Assembly: GCF_000143415.4 (NCBI RefSeq)
Contig: NW_003314353.1
Location: 123,483 to 187,482, forward strand
Origin: Selaginella moellendorffii
Lineage: Eukaryota; Streptophyta; Lycopodiopsida; Selaginellales; Selaginellaceae
DNA: 64,000 bases
Reading direction: 5' to 3'
Below the pieces are notes generated by a model. The model searched no databases. It was not told the origin of the DNA and was given only the letters and a program-made list of their open reading frames with translations. This document shows, piece after piece, positions 23,445-34,718 of this stretch; the first letter of the stretch is position 1; the number at the start of each line of letters is the position of its first letter. Position numbers and translations under genes: made by a program.

Positions 23445-24750
23445 AAAGAAGTATCCAACAGTAGTTATAGATGCACTAACAAGAGCATCGACTTCCACCT
23501 ACGGAGTCAAATAGTTAAAAGCATTAATGACATAATGGAAAAGGCCTCATCAGATCAAATACCACTAACTAAAATAGATGGGAAACTAAAATTGACTCCA
23601 ACTGTTCTTTTGTAGTACGAGGGGGAATATTACAAACTTGGCACCAAACACAGCTATTCACATATAAGATAACATTATGTCGTATCTTCGGTAATATAAA
23701 AACTTATTCAATTTTTCAGTCATACAGTGATGTCCCATTTACCTATCTAGAATAGGAGAATCATTGTAAATATGGAGAAAACGTGGAATAAAGATCAAAG
23801 GCACCACAAATCATAAATAAGCACCAAAATCTATCCTTATAAAATAAAGAAAATCATCTTCAAAGTGGTATTGAAAATGTAAATGCCGAAAGGGCAACTT
23901 ATTAGCAAGTGATGTAAGATTTTCAAACTCATTGCAAATCTTTTGAATCCACGGCTCAACTTTTTAAGTTTTATGAACTTTGTCAAGAAATGGTAAATTT
24001 TGGTTTACAACTTATGAACATGGAATATCAAGTATAGCAACTATTGATGGCATAAAATCCTTATCTAGAAAATTCACAAAATGTTGAAACAATAGATTTG
24101 TCAAAAACATAAAAAAAGAGTAAAGAAGGAAAAGGAGCTTGAGAAATGGTATTATCATCAACTATAGAATTCCTCAGACATATATTTGAAGCTTCAAAAC
24201 CCACCAAACAATATAACTAACTAAGTTCTTTTATTTTAATAATGAAATAACTACAATATAATCACCTTTTAGTTATATCCAAAAACCATGTAAATATGCA
24301 TGAAATTTCTCGAAACCCCAAACCACTACTAAACATTCTTTCTCTGTCATGGAGTAGTTCACCTCCATTAATTATAATATATGGCTAATATATGCAATAG
24401 GATGGTGTTGAACAAACATGTTTTCTATCAACACACTTCCAAAATTAATATCATAAACATCCACATCCAAAATGACAGCTTGAATGTATTTAGAATATGC
24501 CAAAATTAAAAGAGTTGTTAACAACTTTTTAAAATTTGTAGATGCCTACTCATAATCTATAGATTAAATAAAAGATGATGTTGACAACTTCAACAATGCT
24601 TACAATGGGGTAGTATGATCATAAAGATGATCAATGAAACAACTAAGATATTGCACCTTACCTAAAAAACATTACACATCATTCACACACTTCAGAATAA
24701 ATAACTTTGAAAACAAATCAAAAAACCAAGTTAAATATTAAATATTTTCA
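23445..24750 (-). mobile_element. Element D, right part: decayed gypsy RNase H and integrase
   Basis: Minus-strand translation across stops gives an RNase H block at about 24500-24270 (VILDVDVYDINFGSVL, HHPIAYISHIL, NYSMTEKECLVVVWGFEKF). It then gives an integrase zinc/core region at about 23700-23450 (CVWCQVC, then FNYLTP.VEVDAL). The order fits a single minus-strand gypsy element that continues at 1-1216 beyond element A. Heavily mutated and AT-rich. Confidence 0.65.
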
Positions 24751-24756
24751 AAGGAA

Positions 24757-25950
24757 ATGGAAATAGAAGTTCTTTTGGCACCCTCTCCTCAGCAGCAATA
24801 TCCTAGACATCACACTCAAGCAAGCTTGCAGGCACTCTTTGAAAATTACCAATATTTTCTTGGAATGGCTTTAGTAAGACGCTTGGCAGAAGGACCAGCT
24901 CTAACATTGAGAAGAAGGGCTATGAATCCAACACGATGGTCGCACTCTTCTCCACATGTATAGCAAGTGTCAGAGCTGCAGCAAGCCTTCAATGGGAGAA
25001 CAGGGCCGTCATGGCAGACGATTGCCATCTCCATGTATGCCCAGTCCACAAGCCTTTGCAACTTTTTGGGGAGATGGGTCAAAGAAATAGCGCCTGGCAA
25101 GATTGATGCTTGCTCAAGTTCTTTGGAGTTGGAGCATGGAATGTTTTGCGTCGAAGAACTCAGCCATGAGTCACCTCCTCGTGGCCACTGCTCTCCTCAA
25201 CATGTGTGAGTGGTGTAGAACTCTATGCTTGATGTTGCATGGTAAGCTTATTCATTCGTGTGTTGTTGAGAGTGGCTATCACGAGGTTCCTGACGTTGGT
25301 ATTTTCCTTGTGAACATGTACGAAAAGTGCAATGCGGCCTTGAATGCTTTCCAAAGCTGGATCCGGTTCTATGGAACACTTTGATCGCAGCATATGCCAA
25401 CACAAGCAATATAGTAGAGTTTGAATACCATTAATCCCGGCATTCGTTGCTATTGTCTCAGGCCCAGATATCACGGAGATGAACTTGATGGCTGTGTGAT
25501 AGTCTCCACAGACTCCCAAGTTCTTCATGATCTTCAGTGGCAAAGCCCAAGCTTCTCGCTGTGATAGGTCCTTTTGCTCCTCCTCCACGCCGTGAGGCAC
25601 CATCTTCGTATCTGGGACGTAGTCGGCATGTCTCATCTCCCTTGGCAGCGCTGCTCCTCCAGCTTCGCAAATCTCCGCGGCCTCTGGCCCCCCACCGCAA
25701 ACTCATAAATTCTCCCGCCTAGCTCGACCTAGCTCCTGCCTTTCTCCTTTTGCAAGCCTCTCTCTGCCATGGCCTGCTGCAGCGCTGGCCGGTCGAGAGA
25801 ACCGTGGACTCTACATGCGAGTCATCCACACGCTGGCCTCGGTGTCTTGTGGCAGCCGGTTTATAAACTCCTCGGCCTCGTCCAGTCGTCCCAGGAGATC
25901 GATGATGCAGCCGTAGTGTGCCGAGCTTGGCTTCACGTAGGGAATGGTGA
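24757..25950. pseudogene. PPR-DYW pseudogene with inverted 3' half
   Basis: The plus strand at 24880-25440 keeps PPR-like text in shifting frames (GYESNTMVA, LLVATALLNM, GKLIHSCVVESG, DVGIFLVNMYEKC). The minus strand at 25950-25425 holds the end of a PLS/DYW protein: HYGCIIDLLGRL.EAEEFI, an E motif, DYVPDTKMVPHGVEEEQKD, then KIMKNLGVCGDYHTAIKFIS. Functional DYW proteins edit organellar RNA; here the frame is broken many times and the halves face each other. A relative lies at 32031-33880 in normal order, so this copy was rearranged by an inversion near 25440. Confidence 0.7.
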
Positions 25951-26008
25951 TGTAGCTTCCGCCCTCACATCGCGTTGTTGCATTTCGTAGCTTTGATCTT
26001 CTAGAGAT

Positions 26009-28239
26009 TTAATGCATTTTGGAATGCAAACTACAGCCTTTAAAAACATGTTTTTTTAGTTTTAACCATGCTTTTTCCTCATGATCGAGCTTTCTTTCGA
26101 TATACAACATCATAGATGAAAATGATAGTAACTTACCGATAGATCGAGCCTTGCGCTCCCACTCGATGGAGCGATCCATGAAGCTGTTGATGCGACGGAG
26201 ATGGTGCTCCATCTCCTCCTTGCTCGAGAAATCCGCGGGGACGGCATTGTGAACAAAGAGCCGGCATGGCACCAGCCGATTCTTCTTCCTGGCAACCAAG
26301 CCGGCTTTGTCCGCCACCCTCTTCTTCAGCCACTTCTCGAAAGCCTCGTCCGTCCTCACAGTGTAGCCGGGTTTTCCAAGCGGGACCCCGATGTCACAGT
26401 TCCTCCGGAGGGACCTGTCTCTTGCTGCGCTCTCTCACCGAGATGCTCCACGATCACCTGAAAAGAATGGAGTGACAATGGATCATGTCATAAAGAGCGT
26501 CATATGGCCTTCTCGTGGCTCATCCCAGGCAATCCAGCACGCCTGGGACGCGCTGGTGCTCGTCGACCCCTCCATTTTCATGTTGGGGAAGATCCAGTTC
26601 ATGCTGGAACTTACCAGCGTCCCGTTCTTCTGTAGCAGTGGCCCAAAATCACGTAGCACGCTCTCGAATCCCACGTAGTTTGCGTCGCAGATGTTGGAAG
26701 TCGAGATGGTGTGGAGATCGTTGCCACTTTTCTTGAGCGGCCGCAAGCATCGAGCCTGGAGAGGCGGATCTCTACGTCACAGCGCTGGACCAGCGACAGG
26801 AACCTCTCCATGAGGTTCTTGAGGTGGAAGAACAGCGATCCATGCAAGTCCCTGGATCCAGCCTCGGCTTCACCCAGAGCTCATCACCTCCGCGAAGTCC
26901 CAGCCGAGCTCTGCGTTGCTCATCTGCGACCAGCAGCCTTGCTCGAGCAGGACGTTGTTGCCGCTGGAGAAGCGCAGATCGGGTGCAGGAAAACGGCAGG
27001 AGCTTCCCGGTGATGTAGGAAGCTCCCATTGAAATCATTGTGCTGCGTTGCGGACCTCACTCTCGCCAGCTCCAAGTCCCGTGGCTTGAGCTCCGCGGTG
27101 AGATACTGCATAATCCCTCCCCAAGTGTTGTCCTCCATCTCGATACAAAGCTTGGAGCGTCGTGAGCTCGAGCTGGAAAAGGCCGCTTCCAGCACGGGTC
27201 CGGTTTGGTCGGAGAAGGAGCGCATGCGAGCGACCTGGATGCCCGAGCGTGTCCAATATCCACACGTGCGAGAGCGTCGTAGGCCACCACCTAGCAAGCC
27301 AGGTTCTGGGGCTTGGTCATCGCGAACGAATACCAGAGAGCTTGATCCCAGCAGCGCCATGCACATGTAGCATCTCCAGGATCATGAAGTTGCGCTCTAC
27401 AACTTGGCTGTTGTGGTCATTGACGGATCTTCTTAAGTAAAACAGAGAGTAGATCAATCATCGTTCTAGTTTCATGAAGGAAAAAAAAAAAAAGAAAGAA
27501 AGAACGAGAGTAGCGAACAAAGAAGAAAAAAGAAGTGAAGGCAAGAAGTGGGAATAAAAGGAGAAGAAGAAAGACAGCCTTTCGTGTCTAAACGACCACG
27601 AAAAGTAAATCACTCCGCGTCTCAAGCCATCGATGGACTCATGCTTGCAAAGCACCAGGCTGGGCAGTCCTCCAGTGATCCTAAACCGCGCAGCCAGCTC
27701 CTCGTCGCTAAAGCCCAGCTCCAGCGTCCGGTTACACGCGAGGAGCTCGCACAGAGACCACGCCTCGAGGTGGCAGAGCTTGCCAACGTCTTTGGCGAAG
27801 TTGTGGTATCCTGCCCGGCTTGGATTCGCGCACTGGAGCGTAGGACCTATGTGACCGATGTCTCTGGATGGCCCATCCTGGAACGTAGTATCTCGGCCCG
27901 GTCCAGACGAGAGGATCTTCGAGAGAGAAGTCGTAGAGAAACCACTTATCTCGATCGCCATCGTCATCGCCATCGCCACCATGACGGTGGTCATCGCGAT
28001 CGAGGCGGTGGATAACTCGCGTCTTTCGCCGCGCGAGCTTGTAGAGCCAGTACAAGGCGAAGTAGCTCTTCCCAATCCCCGGAGTCCCAACGACATGGAA
28101 GCACTGCCAGCGGGCTTGTTCCAGCTCGCGCTCAATCAGCTCCTCCAAGAGGAGATAGTTCGGATGGATCCAAACGGGCGATGGCGCTCCTTGTAGCTCC
28201 AAGATCCCATTTTCCAGCTTTGCCGCCGCGACATCCCTG
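26009..28239 (-). pseudogene. Crinkler/RHS-like P-loop NTPase, probably broken
   Basis: On the minus strand, after a good acceptor (TTGCCAG at about 28240), there is an open stretch with a Walker A motif FHVVGTPGIGKSYFALYWL. After a frame change it continues YHNFAKDVGKLCHLEAWSLC and SDEELAARFRITGGLPSLVL. The pairing of GTPGIGKS with W-S-L-x-E-L and an R-F-x-x-x-G-G-[IL]-P block is typical of the NTPase part of Crinkler/RHS proteins (oomycetes, fungi, some plants). Downstream segments at 27430-26009 (including NDHNSQVVE and NYVGFESVLRDFGPLLQ) need several frame changes. The frameshift inside the NTPase core argues for a pseudogene; an unseen intron is the alternative. Transcript support is unknown. 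Confidence 0.55.
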
Positions 28240-28439
28240 GCAAAACGAAGAAGACAAAGAACAAACAAAGTCGTGACAAAGAAAAGAAAAAAAACAAAGC
28301 CTAGGAACAAAGGAGAAATGAAAGAATGTATATACTTCATTCTTAAGAAGATCATGAATCTGACTCTTAAGAATCTATATCATGAATCAATTCTTCATTC
28401 TTATAGATCATGAAAGAATGTATACGTTGTCAGTTTAGG

Positions 28440-29400
28440 AATGGACAAAAGGTGTCTCGCTAGCTTTGGAATGTATAGCACATTAGTAATTTCAAGGTGT
28501 AAAAGGGGAAAGAAAATTGTGCCAAATGCAATTATTCTCAACGCCTCACCATTTACTGTGCTTATGGAAATTGAGAACTACTTATTTTTTGGAAAAACAA
28601 TTTGTCCGAGGGCACATGATGTGTTGCCCCATTATCCAGAAGACAGGTTTAGCTTTGACATTTCCCAAATTCAGCATAATCTGCAAAGTTTAAATAAGAA
28701 AAAAATACCATTCAACTCATCATCATCATTGATGTCAATTGTCATTACATTCACAAGATGCCATTTGAGATCTCCTTGTATGTTTGGACAGTTAGAGGCA
28801 AGATGACCAAAACTACAGCACTTATTGCATCTTGTGTTGCTGTACTTGATACAAGCTTGTGCCACCGAGTTCTGTTCAGCTGCTGTTCATGGGTGTTTGT
28901 TGGAGAATCAGTTTCTTAAATGTGCAACCAGAGTGGTAGATTCATCATCCTTGGAGTCTCCTCAGTATTAGCGAGCACTACTGTAATTAGATAGAGACTT
29001 AATAAAGATTGAAAAAAAGATATTAAAGAACAGTGATCCTGGAACATCCTAACGATGCTAAAGAGTGGTCACAAGATGACCACTTTTTTTTCCCCAAAGA
29101 TGTTGAGACTTGTGTAGTGATATATGTTCGCAATCTTGAGCTTTTTCCTCTACTCCTTCGTGCCAATTGACCATTTGTCTAAAGATGTTCATCTCCATCG
29201 CTAAGACTGCTCACAATAATGCTGTTGAAGAATCTGCCATGCCTCAGTCAGAAGATATTCTCAAGGCACTGACTTGTTTTATGGCGCTTCTGGTATGCTT
29301 GCCACTGCTCCACTGTCATGTGAGCTCCATCCTCTGGAGAGAGAAGAATGGGGATGTGTTCTTATCCAATTAGAACTCCAAGCAGCTTCTTCTTGGAAAG
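28440..29400 (-). mobile_element. Ty1/copia gag-protease remnant
   Basis: The minus strand has a gag-like MTVEQWQAYQKRHK near 29300, a zinc knuckle CNKCCSFGHLASNC (intact C-x2-C-x4-H-x4-C) at about 28840-28790, a protease site LLDNGATHHVPSDKLFF near 28620, and ITNVLYIPKLARHLLSI near 28460. That is the copia order gag, zinc knuckle, protease. Stops and frameshifts occur throughout, and no LTRs, integrase or RT are seen. Confidence 0.7.
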
Positions 29401-29754
29401 CATGGCTTCTAGAATAGAAAAACAAAGAAATGCATTGTTATGAAGCTTGGAACTTGAGTTTTCTCCCTTCCATCTTTATTCTCTGATCTAATCTGATCTA
29501 TACTTCTGCTACTACTATGTCCCCATCCTTTTGTTGCTTCCACCGATCCTGTTATGCCACAAAATTCCAAACATACCCTAAAAAAGGAAACTGACTGATG
29601 AACGATACGGAAAAATACTGGCATGCTTTGTCCATTACAACCCCAAGACTTTTATGCAACTTATCCTCGCCTTTGATTATGGTGATTCTGGTCCAACACT
29701 TTTGCAGCCAGACGGTGTTCTAGGCATCACAGCATAAGCAATCATTGGATCAGT

Positions 29755-30105
29755 ATGAAACAAAGTTTTGATTTCAAAAAAGAAATCACCATGCGATCAC
29801 AATCAATCAGTTGCTCGAAAGTGGCTCCTCCTGTGCTGCTAAAAGTCCCACGGAGAACAATGATATTGCTTGAGGACAACGTGAGCGAGCTGCGCTGCAA
29901 CTCGCCCGAGCTTGTGGCGCACAGCAGCACCATCTCCACCCCGTCTAAGACAGAGGACACGAAGAAATCAGCCAAAAACGAGTACATATCCAGGAGTGGC
30001 ACTGAGCTTGTGAAGCATGAGGCAAGGGAAGTTCCAAGCTACGCGTCCAACCCAAGGCAGTACCAGGGAAGTATCACGAAGGCATGCGAGGACTACAAGA
30101 CGTAA
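29755..30105 (+). CDS. Hypothetical ORF, 116 codons
   Basis: An ATG-started ORF with a polar, Ser/Lys/Glu-rich product (begins MKQSFDFKKEITM; contains RRTMILLEDNVSELRC). I do not recognise a domain, signal peptide or membrane segment. The neighbours are TE and PPR debris. It could be a piece of a decayed gene; no homologue is known to me. Confidence 0.2.
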   Translation: MKQSFDFKKEITMRSQSISCSKVAPPVLLKVPRRTMILLEDNVSELRCNSPELVAHSSTISTPSKTEDTKKSAKNEYISRSGTELVKHEAREVPSYASNPRQYQGSITKACEDYKT

Positions 30106-32030
30106 ATCGGCTTGTCTCCGGCTCCGCAAAGCTTAGATCCCCCTAAAGAGCTCTACTCGTCTTTTGCCTGCCGGAAAGCGATGATCGAGAACAGGTATCC
30201 AGCTCTCCATCTTAGTCCAGGATTCTCTCAAAGTTATCCTCTGCGAGGAATCATTGTTTCAGAACATGCTTGCGATCAATGACACCCAAGTTTTTTTATC
30301 CTTCTGTTACAAATTTTGTCATGATGACATGACGTGAAAGTTGACACAAGTTAAATGAAGGTTCGAATCCCACTCTTAACACAGCTTCAAGAAAGAACAA
30401 ATCATGGTTAGTTTTGTATGTGACTGCTGTGACAAAATCCATGGTGAGAACAAGATGGATCAGCGCTGCTGTTTTCTTGATATTGTTTTTCAGTTTGGCA
30501 TCCTGCTTGTCAATGCTGTCTACTTCGAAATGCATCAGTGAGTAAGTAGATTTGTGATTAAATCACAAACCCTTTCTTCAATCTCCAGTAACATGAGCCA
30601 GATCATGTTGCAAGGCAAAACAGGAGATGATGAAAGATCAACAGTAGCATGCATGAAATCAATAGAGGACCAAAACAATGGTAAAACTTGCAAGGCTAAA
30701 GGCTAAAACAGGCAATAATTGTAGGTTTGATGGATAGTATAATTAAGAATATTCACTATGTTTTAAAATTTAATATATACCATTTTATATACTTTATATA
30801 TTTTTATTTTCTAATTATATATTGAAAAGTAATTAGAAAAAAATGTGCAAAAATATTTTTTCTTATAAAAGGTGAGAATATGCTCAAGAAAACCCACTCT
30901 TTTGCCTTTTGACATTTCCATGGCATATGCTCCACAGCTGGCCAAATGGTTTGTATTTTCTGCCTTTCTAAGGCATTGCTGGAAAGCACTTTTAATCTGC
31001 CCAAGACACTTGTTTAGTTTAAGGGATGGAACAGGTAAGGCATATTAAGGATGAAGTAAAAAATTTGACTTAACACCACCTATAACATGGATTCCATGAT
31101 AAGTGCCTTACAAACATTTATTAGTATAAAATAAAATATTTTAAAAATTAACTTCATGGTTATTTTTGGAATTTGATGGTTATTGGGCTGGATCCCAATA
31201 CTGTCGTAGTTGCTTCTAGAGCTCACACTCTTGGCTGTGTTCCTTTCAATTGTGGTTGCCATACTTTTGCGTTTTGACGTTTCTATGGGAGATTATATTC
31301 CATAGAAGATCACGTGTGACAAAATCCGGGTGCTGCCATTTGCAAAGGTCCAAGAAGTGGTACGGCTGTACCTTTTGTCAGAATTTAAACGAGTGGAGGT
31401 GAGCAATGCAGGAACCTCTTCAACATATACGTGAGGAAGGGGGAATCGATTCAAGAGAGTCGAGGGGAATGCAGATAAATCTTTTTTAGCTCAAGCGGCA
31501 AATCCACACCAAAGTACACAATAGTTCCGGGGTGCGAGCATTTACACAGTTTTGCGTTCGACATCAGCAAAGATCTTGTTAAGGGAATTGATCGTCAAGT
31601 TCGCCACTCAATCCATTTTGGGCGGACAACTATCGAAGTCTATGCGAAAGAGGAGGTCTCGCGGTTGACCAGAAAGAGAAAAAAGTAGCTCCGAAGTCCT
31701 CCGTGAATGCTCCAGATGTTTAGTGATAGAACACGCTTGTGCCATTCGTCCAGCATCGCTGAAAAGAAACTCGATCATAAAAGTCTCATACCTGGAGGAT
31801 AGTCCTCTGATCCATGTTTCTACAACACATAGTTAGCGAAAAAGTGCCAAAGTTTGAACAAGTTTTTGAGCAGCATTGGTGGCTGGAGAAGCTCCACGAT
31901 GTCCTGAAAGCTGGGTCAGTATTGTCTCAATGGTGCTTCTGGGCGCTTCTATTACGACCGCTTCCGCATAACTCGATCGCTCTCAACTAACGCTTCAACG
32001 ATTTCTCTCCTTTTCTCTTCTCACCAGGCA
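30106..32030. other. Intergenic, no gene recognised
   Basis: About 1.9 kb with AT-rich patches (30730-30850). A tRNA T-loop-like GGTTCGAATCCC occurs near 30361, but I find no cloverleaf around it. No ORF with recognisable similarity. Confidence 0.4.
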
Positions 32031-33880
32031 ATGGCTTTGTGTGTTTACGAGTTAGGCCCTCTCCATCGCCAGCGCTCTACCTCTCTTGCTGGTGATGGTG
32101 ACGCTTGGCAGAGGGAAGAGCTCTACATGGTTACATCCTTGAGAAGGGCTATGAATCCAACACAATGTTGGCCACTCTTCTCCACATGTATAGCAGGTGC
32201 CATACGGTGCCAGAACTTGGAAGACATGCGGAAAGCCTTCGATAGGCCGTCGTGGGGTGGACGATAGTCATCTTTACACTTTTCACACGAGGCATTGCGG
32301 CTCTTTGGCGAGATGCGTCGAGAAAGTAGCGCCCAGCAAGATCACTCTCCTGGCGCTTGCTCGAGTTCTTTTGGAGTTGGGGCAAGAGATGTTTCTTGAC
32401 CGGTGCATCGAAGAACTCACTGCTCTCCTCAACAGGTATGGGAAGTGTGGACAGCGAGGAGTTGCTTGACAAGATTACTCCCAGGGAAGTTCTGGTGTGG
32501 AACTCGCTGCTCGGTGTTTACTTGAAAGTCTGAATACCTCCGAGCTGCATCCTGTTGGCAATATATCATATATGCCGCGATCGTGGTGACCAAAGTCCCG
32601 ATTGCTTGGCCCTCTTGGTTCATGCCCTGAAAGATCTCTACGCTGGAAATGCCCACGCTGCGTCTTTGTGACACCCCCGACGCTTTGCCTCAGGGACGCT
32701 TGTTCGTGACTGTATCATGGAGAGTCAGATGACATCGTACTCAACAACGCAATTGTAATTAACATGAATGCTGTAGGCTCCAAAATTGTTTGACAGAAAC
32801 AAGTCCATTCACTGGTGGTCGAGCAGAGGCTCCGAGGAATCGAGGATGACGACTCAGTTGCAAATGCACTTGTAAGCCTGTACGAGGAATCTGGACGATT
32901 TCTACAGGACCCAGGACCTGGTCTCGTGGAATCGGAGCTTACGCACAGCACGGCCAGCATAACGACGTGCTCAGGCCCTTCCAAAAGAGATAACCTTCGT
33001 CACCATCCCAACGTGTGTGGGAGCTTGGCGAGCTTGACAGCGAGCAAGCATCTCCTTGCGCGTGCCGTAGAGAGTGGCCTCCAACACCGACAAGCCAAGT
33101 GGCCAATACCATCGTCAGCATAAAGCAGGTGTTGGCTCGTTCGTTCTTCGACAAGCTGAGAAAGAAGGACCTTGTCTCATGGAACACAATGCTAGCTGCG
33201 TACGCCTGCAGTGGCCGGGGTCTCGAAGCTCTCAAGCTCTTCTACCAATGCAACATATACAGGGCGGTGTGAAGTGAGCTACATCAGCATTCTCTCGCCC
33301 TGCAGCCCATGCCGGAATAGCAGCTCGGGCCTGCGACTACTACGTGACCCGTGAAGCCAAGCTCGGCGCACACCATCGATCTCCTACTTGGCCGACTGGG
33401 CGAGGCCGAGGAGTTTATATATCACAGGCCAGCTTGTGGGTGACTTTACTCGGGAGTGTAGAGCCCATCTCGCGACCGCGGCCAGCGTGCTGCGGAGAAA
33501 GTGTTGGATCTTACTGCTCACAATCCAGGGGCCTACGTCGTGCTGTGCGACATCTACGCCGCGGCTGGAAGGCACAGCGCCGCCGCTCAAGCTCCAGGGC
33601 CGCGGAGATTTACGCAAAGCTGGAGAAGCTTGCGAGGGAGATGGAGAGATGCCGTCCAGGATACAAAGATGGTCCATGGACTAGGACGATTGTTTCTTCG
33701 CCGCTGAGGATCATGAAGAACTTGCGAGTATGTGGGGATTGTCACACGGCAAGATCTCTGGACATATTGGCTTATTTAAGCATATTCCAAATAATGAGCA
33801 CCATTTCTATCTTGATTAAAATTCACAAGGCGACCTCATGGTGGCCTTACTTTTCTCAATTCATGATCATCACACGATGA
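32031..33880 (+). pseudogene. PPR-DYW pseudogene
   Basis: Short plus-strand frames carry PPR text in the right order. A start region is related to 24890 (LRRAMNPT, HMYSRC-like), then DDDSVANALVSLYEESGRF, KLRKKDLVSWNTMLAAYACSG.GLEALKLF, a TIDLLLGRLGEAEEFI-like block, and the DYW-type text IMKNLRVCGDCHTARS at about 33710-33765. Intact relatives are organellar RNA-editing factors with a terminal DYW deaminase. Here stops and frameshifts separate every block, and the terminal zinc-binding DYW residues are not found. Confidence 0.7.
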
Positions 33881-34718
33881 TACTTCACGTGCTTAGAGAT
33901 TCCTCAGGTCTTTGGCACTTTTACTTGTTGTAATTGTAGTTCTAATGGCTTGGTATGAGAATGAGGGACCATTCATGAAAAAAAAATTTAATCTTCCCCG
34001 AAGCTTGTAAGTTCGATAAAAAAGTCTTTATATTTTTGTCTTCCAGATCATTCAATGCAAGCAAGCAGCGCGAGCAAGCAAGCACCTCAAGCAAAAGATA
34101 GTAAACATACAGGAGAGAAATCATTTTCACCACTGTACGCCCCAACATGTGGTTTGTCACTAGCCCAGCACAACGTTATCACAGACTTTCGTGCTCGATT
34201 CTCCAACCATCCATAGCTGGCCTGGAGCAAAACCGAAAAATCAAATACAAAAACAAAAATTGGAAGAGCCAACCAAAAGAGAGAGAGAAAAAAAAAAGAG
34301 AGTTGAAAGTACCTTGCAGCATTCTCTGCAGCTTATATAATTCCAAGATCTCATCCCTGAGAAGTGAAAAGTTTAACCAACACCTACAGAGAAGAGAAAA
34401 GAGGAACTTACTTCTCTCCACGATCACAGGGCCAAGCCACCCTTTTGGTAGGAGCCAGAGGCAAGCTACCTCTTCTCGCCTTTAGTGTGGTGTCCATCCA
34501 CCTCTCGCGACTACTTGTCTTGCAGTGCTAGAAGCCATGTCGTCTACGCTGGCCGAGGAAATCTGGCCCAGTCTGGATTCATAGCCTCGTCGTTTCCAGC
34601 TTGTTCACCGCCCCCCCCCTTCTCTGCTTCACTTCGTCCTTCTTCTGCCAAATTCTTTCCCGACGATCTCGTCAAGTAGCTCCTCTTCCCGTACGCTGCT
34701 CGTGAATTCTTTCCTTGC
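33881..34718 (+). promoter_or_regulatory. Upstream region of the CLC gene
   Basis: 838 bp between the PPR relic and the CLC start codon. It holds a purine-rich stretch (34256-34300) and a 9-C run near 34612. A short upstream ORF starts ATG at 34485 and ends at 34679, before the CLC start. No TATA box is convincing. Confidence 0.35.

Noticed and set aside
25537-25722. Plus-strand ORF over the DYW relic
   Set aside because: Shadow of the minus-strand E/DYW motif.
27548-28196. Plus-strand ORFs of 155 and 112 codons
   Set aside because: Antisense of the P-loop NTPase relic; the minus strand carries the recognisable motifs.
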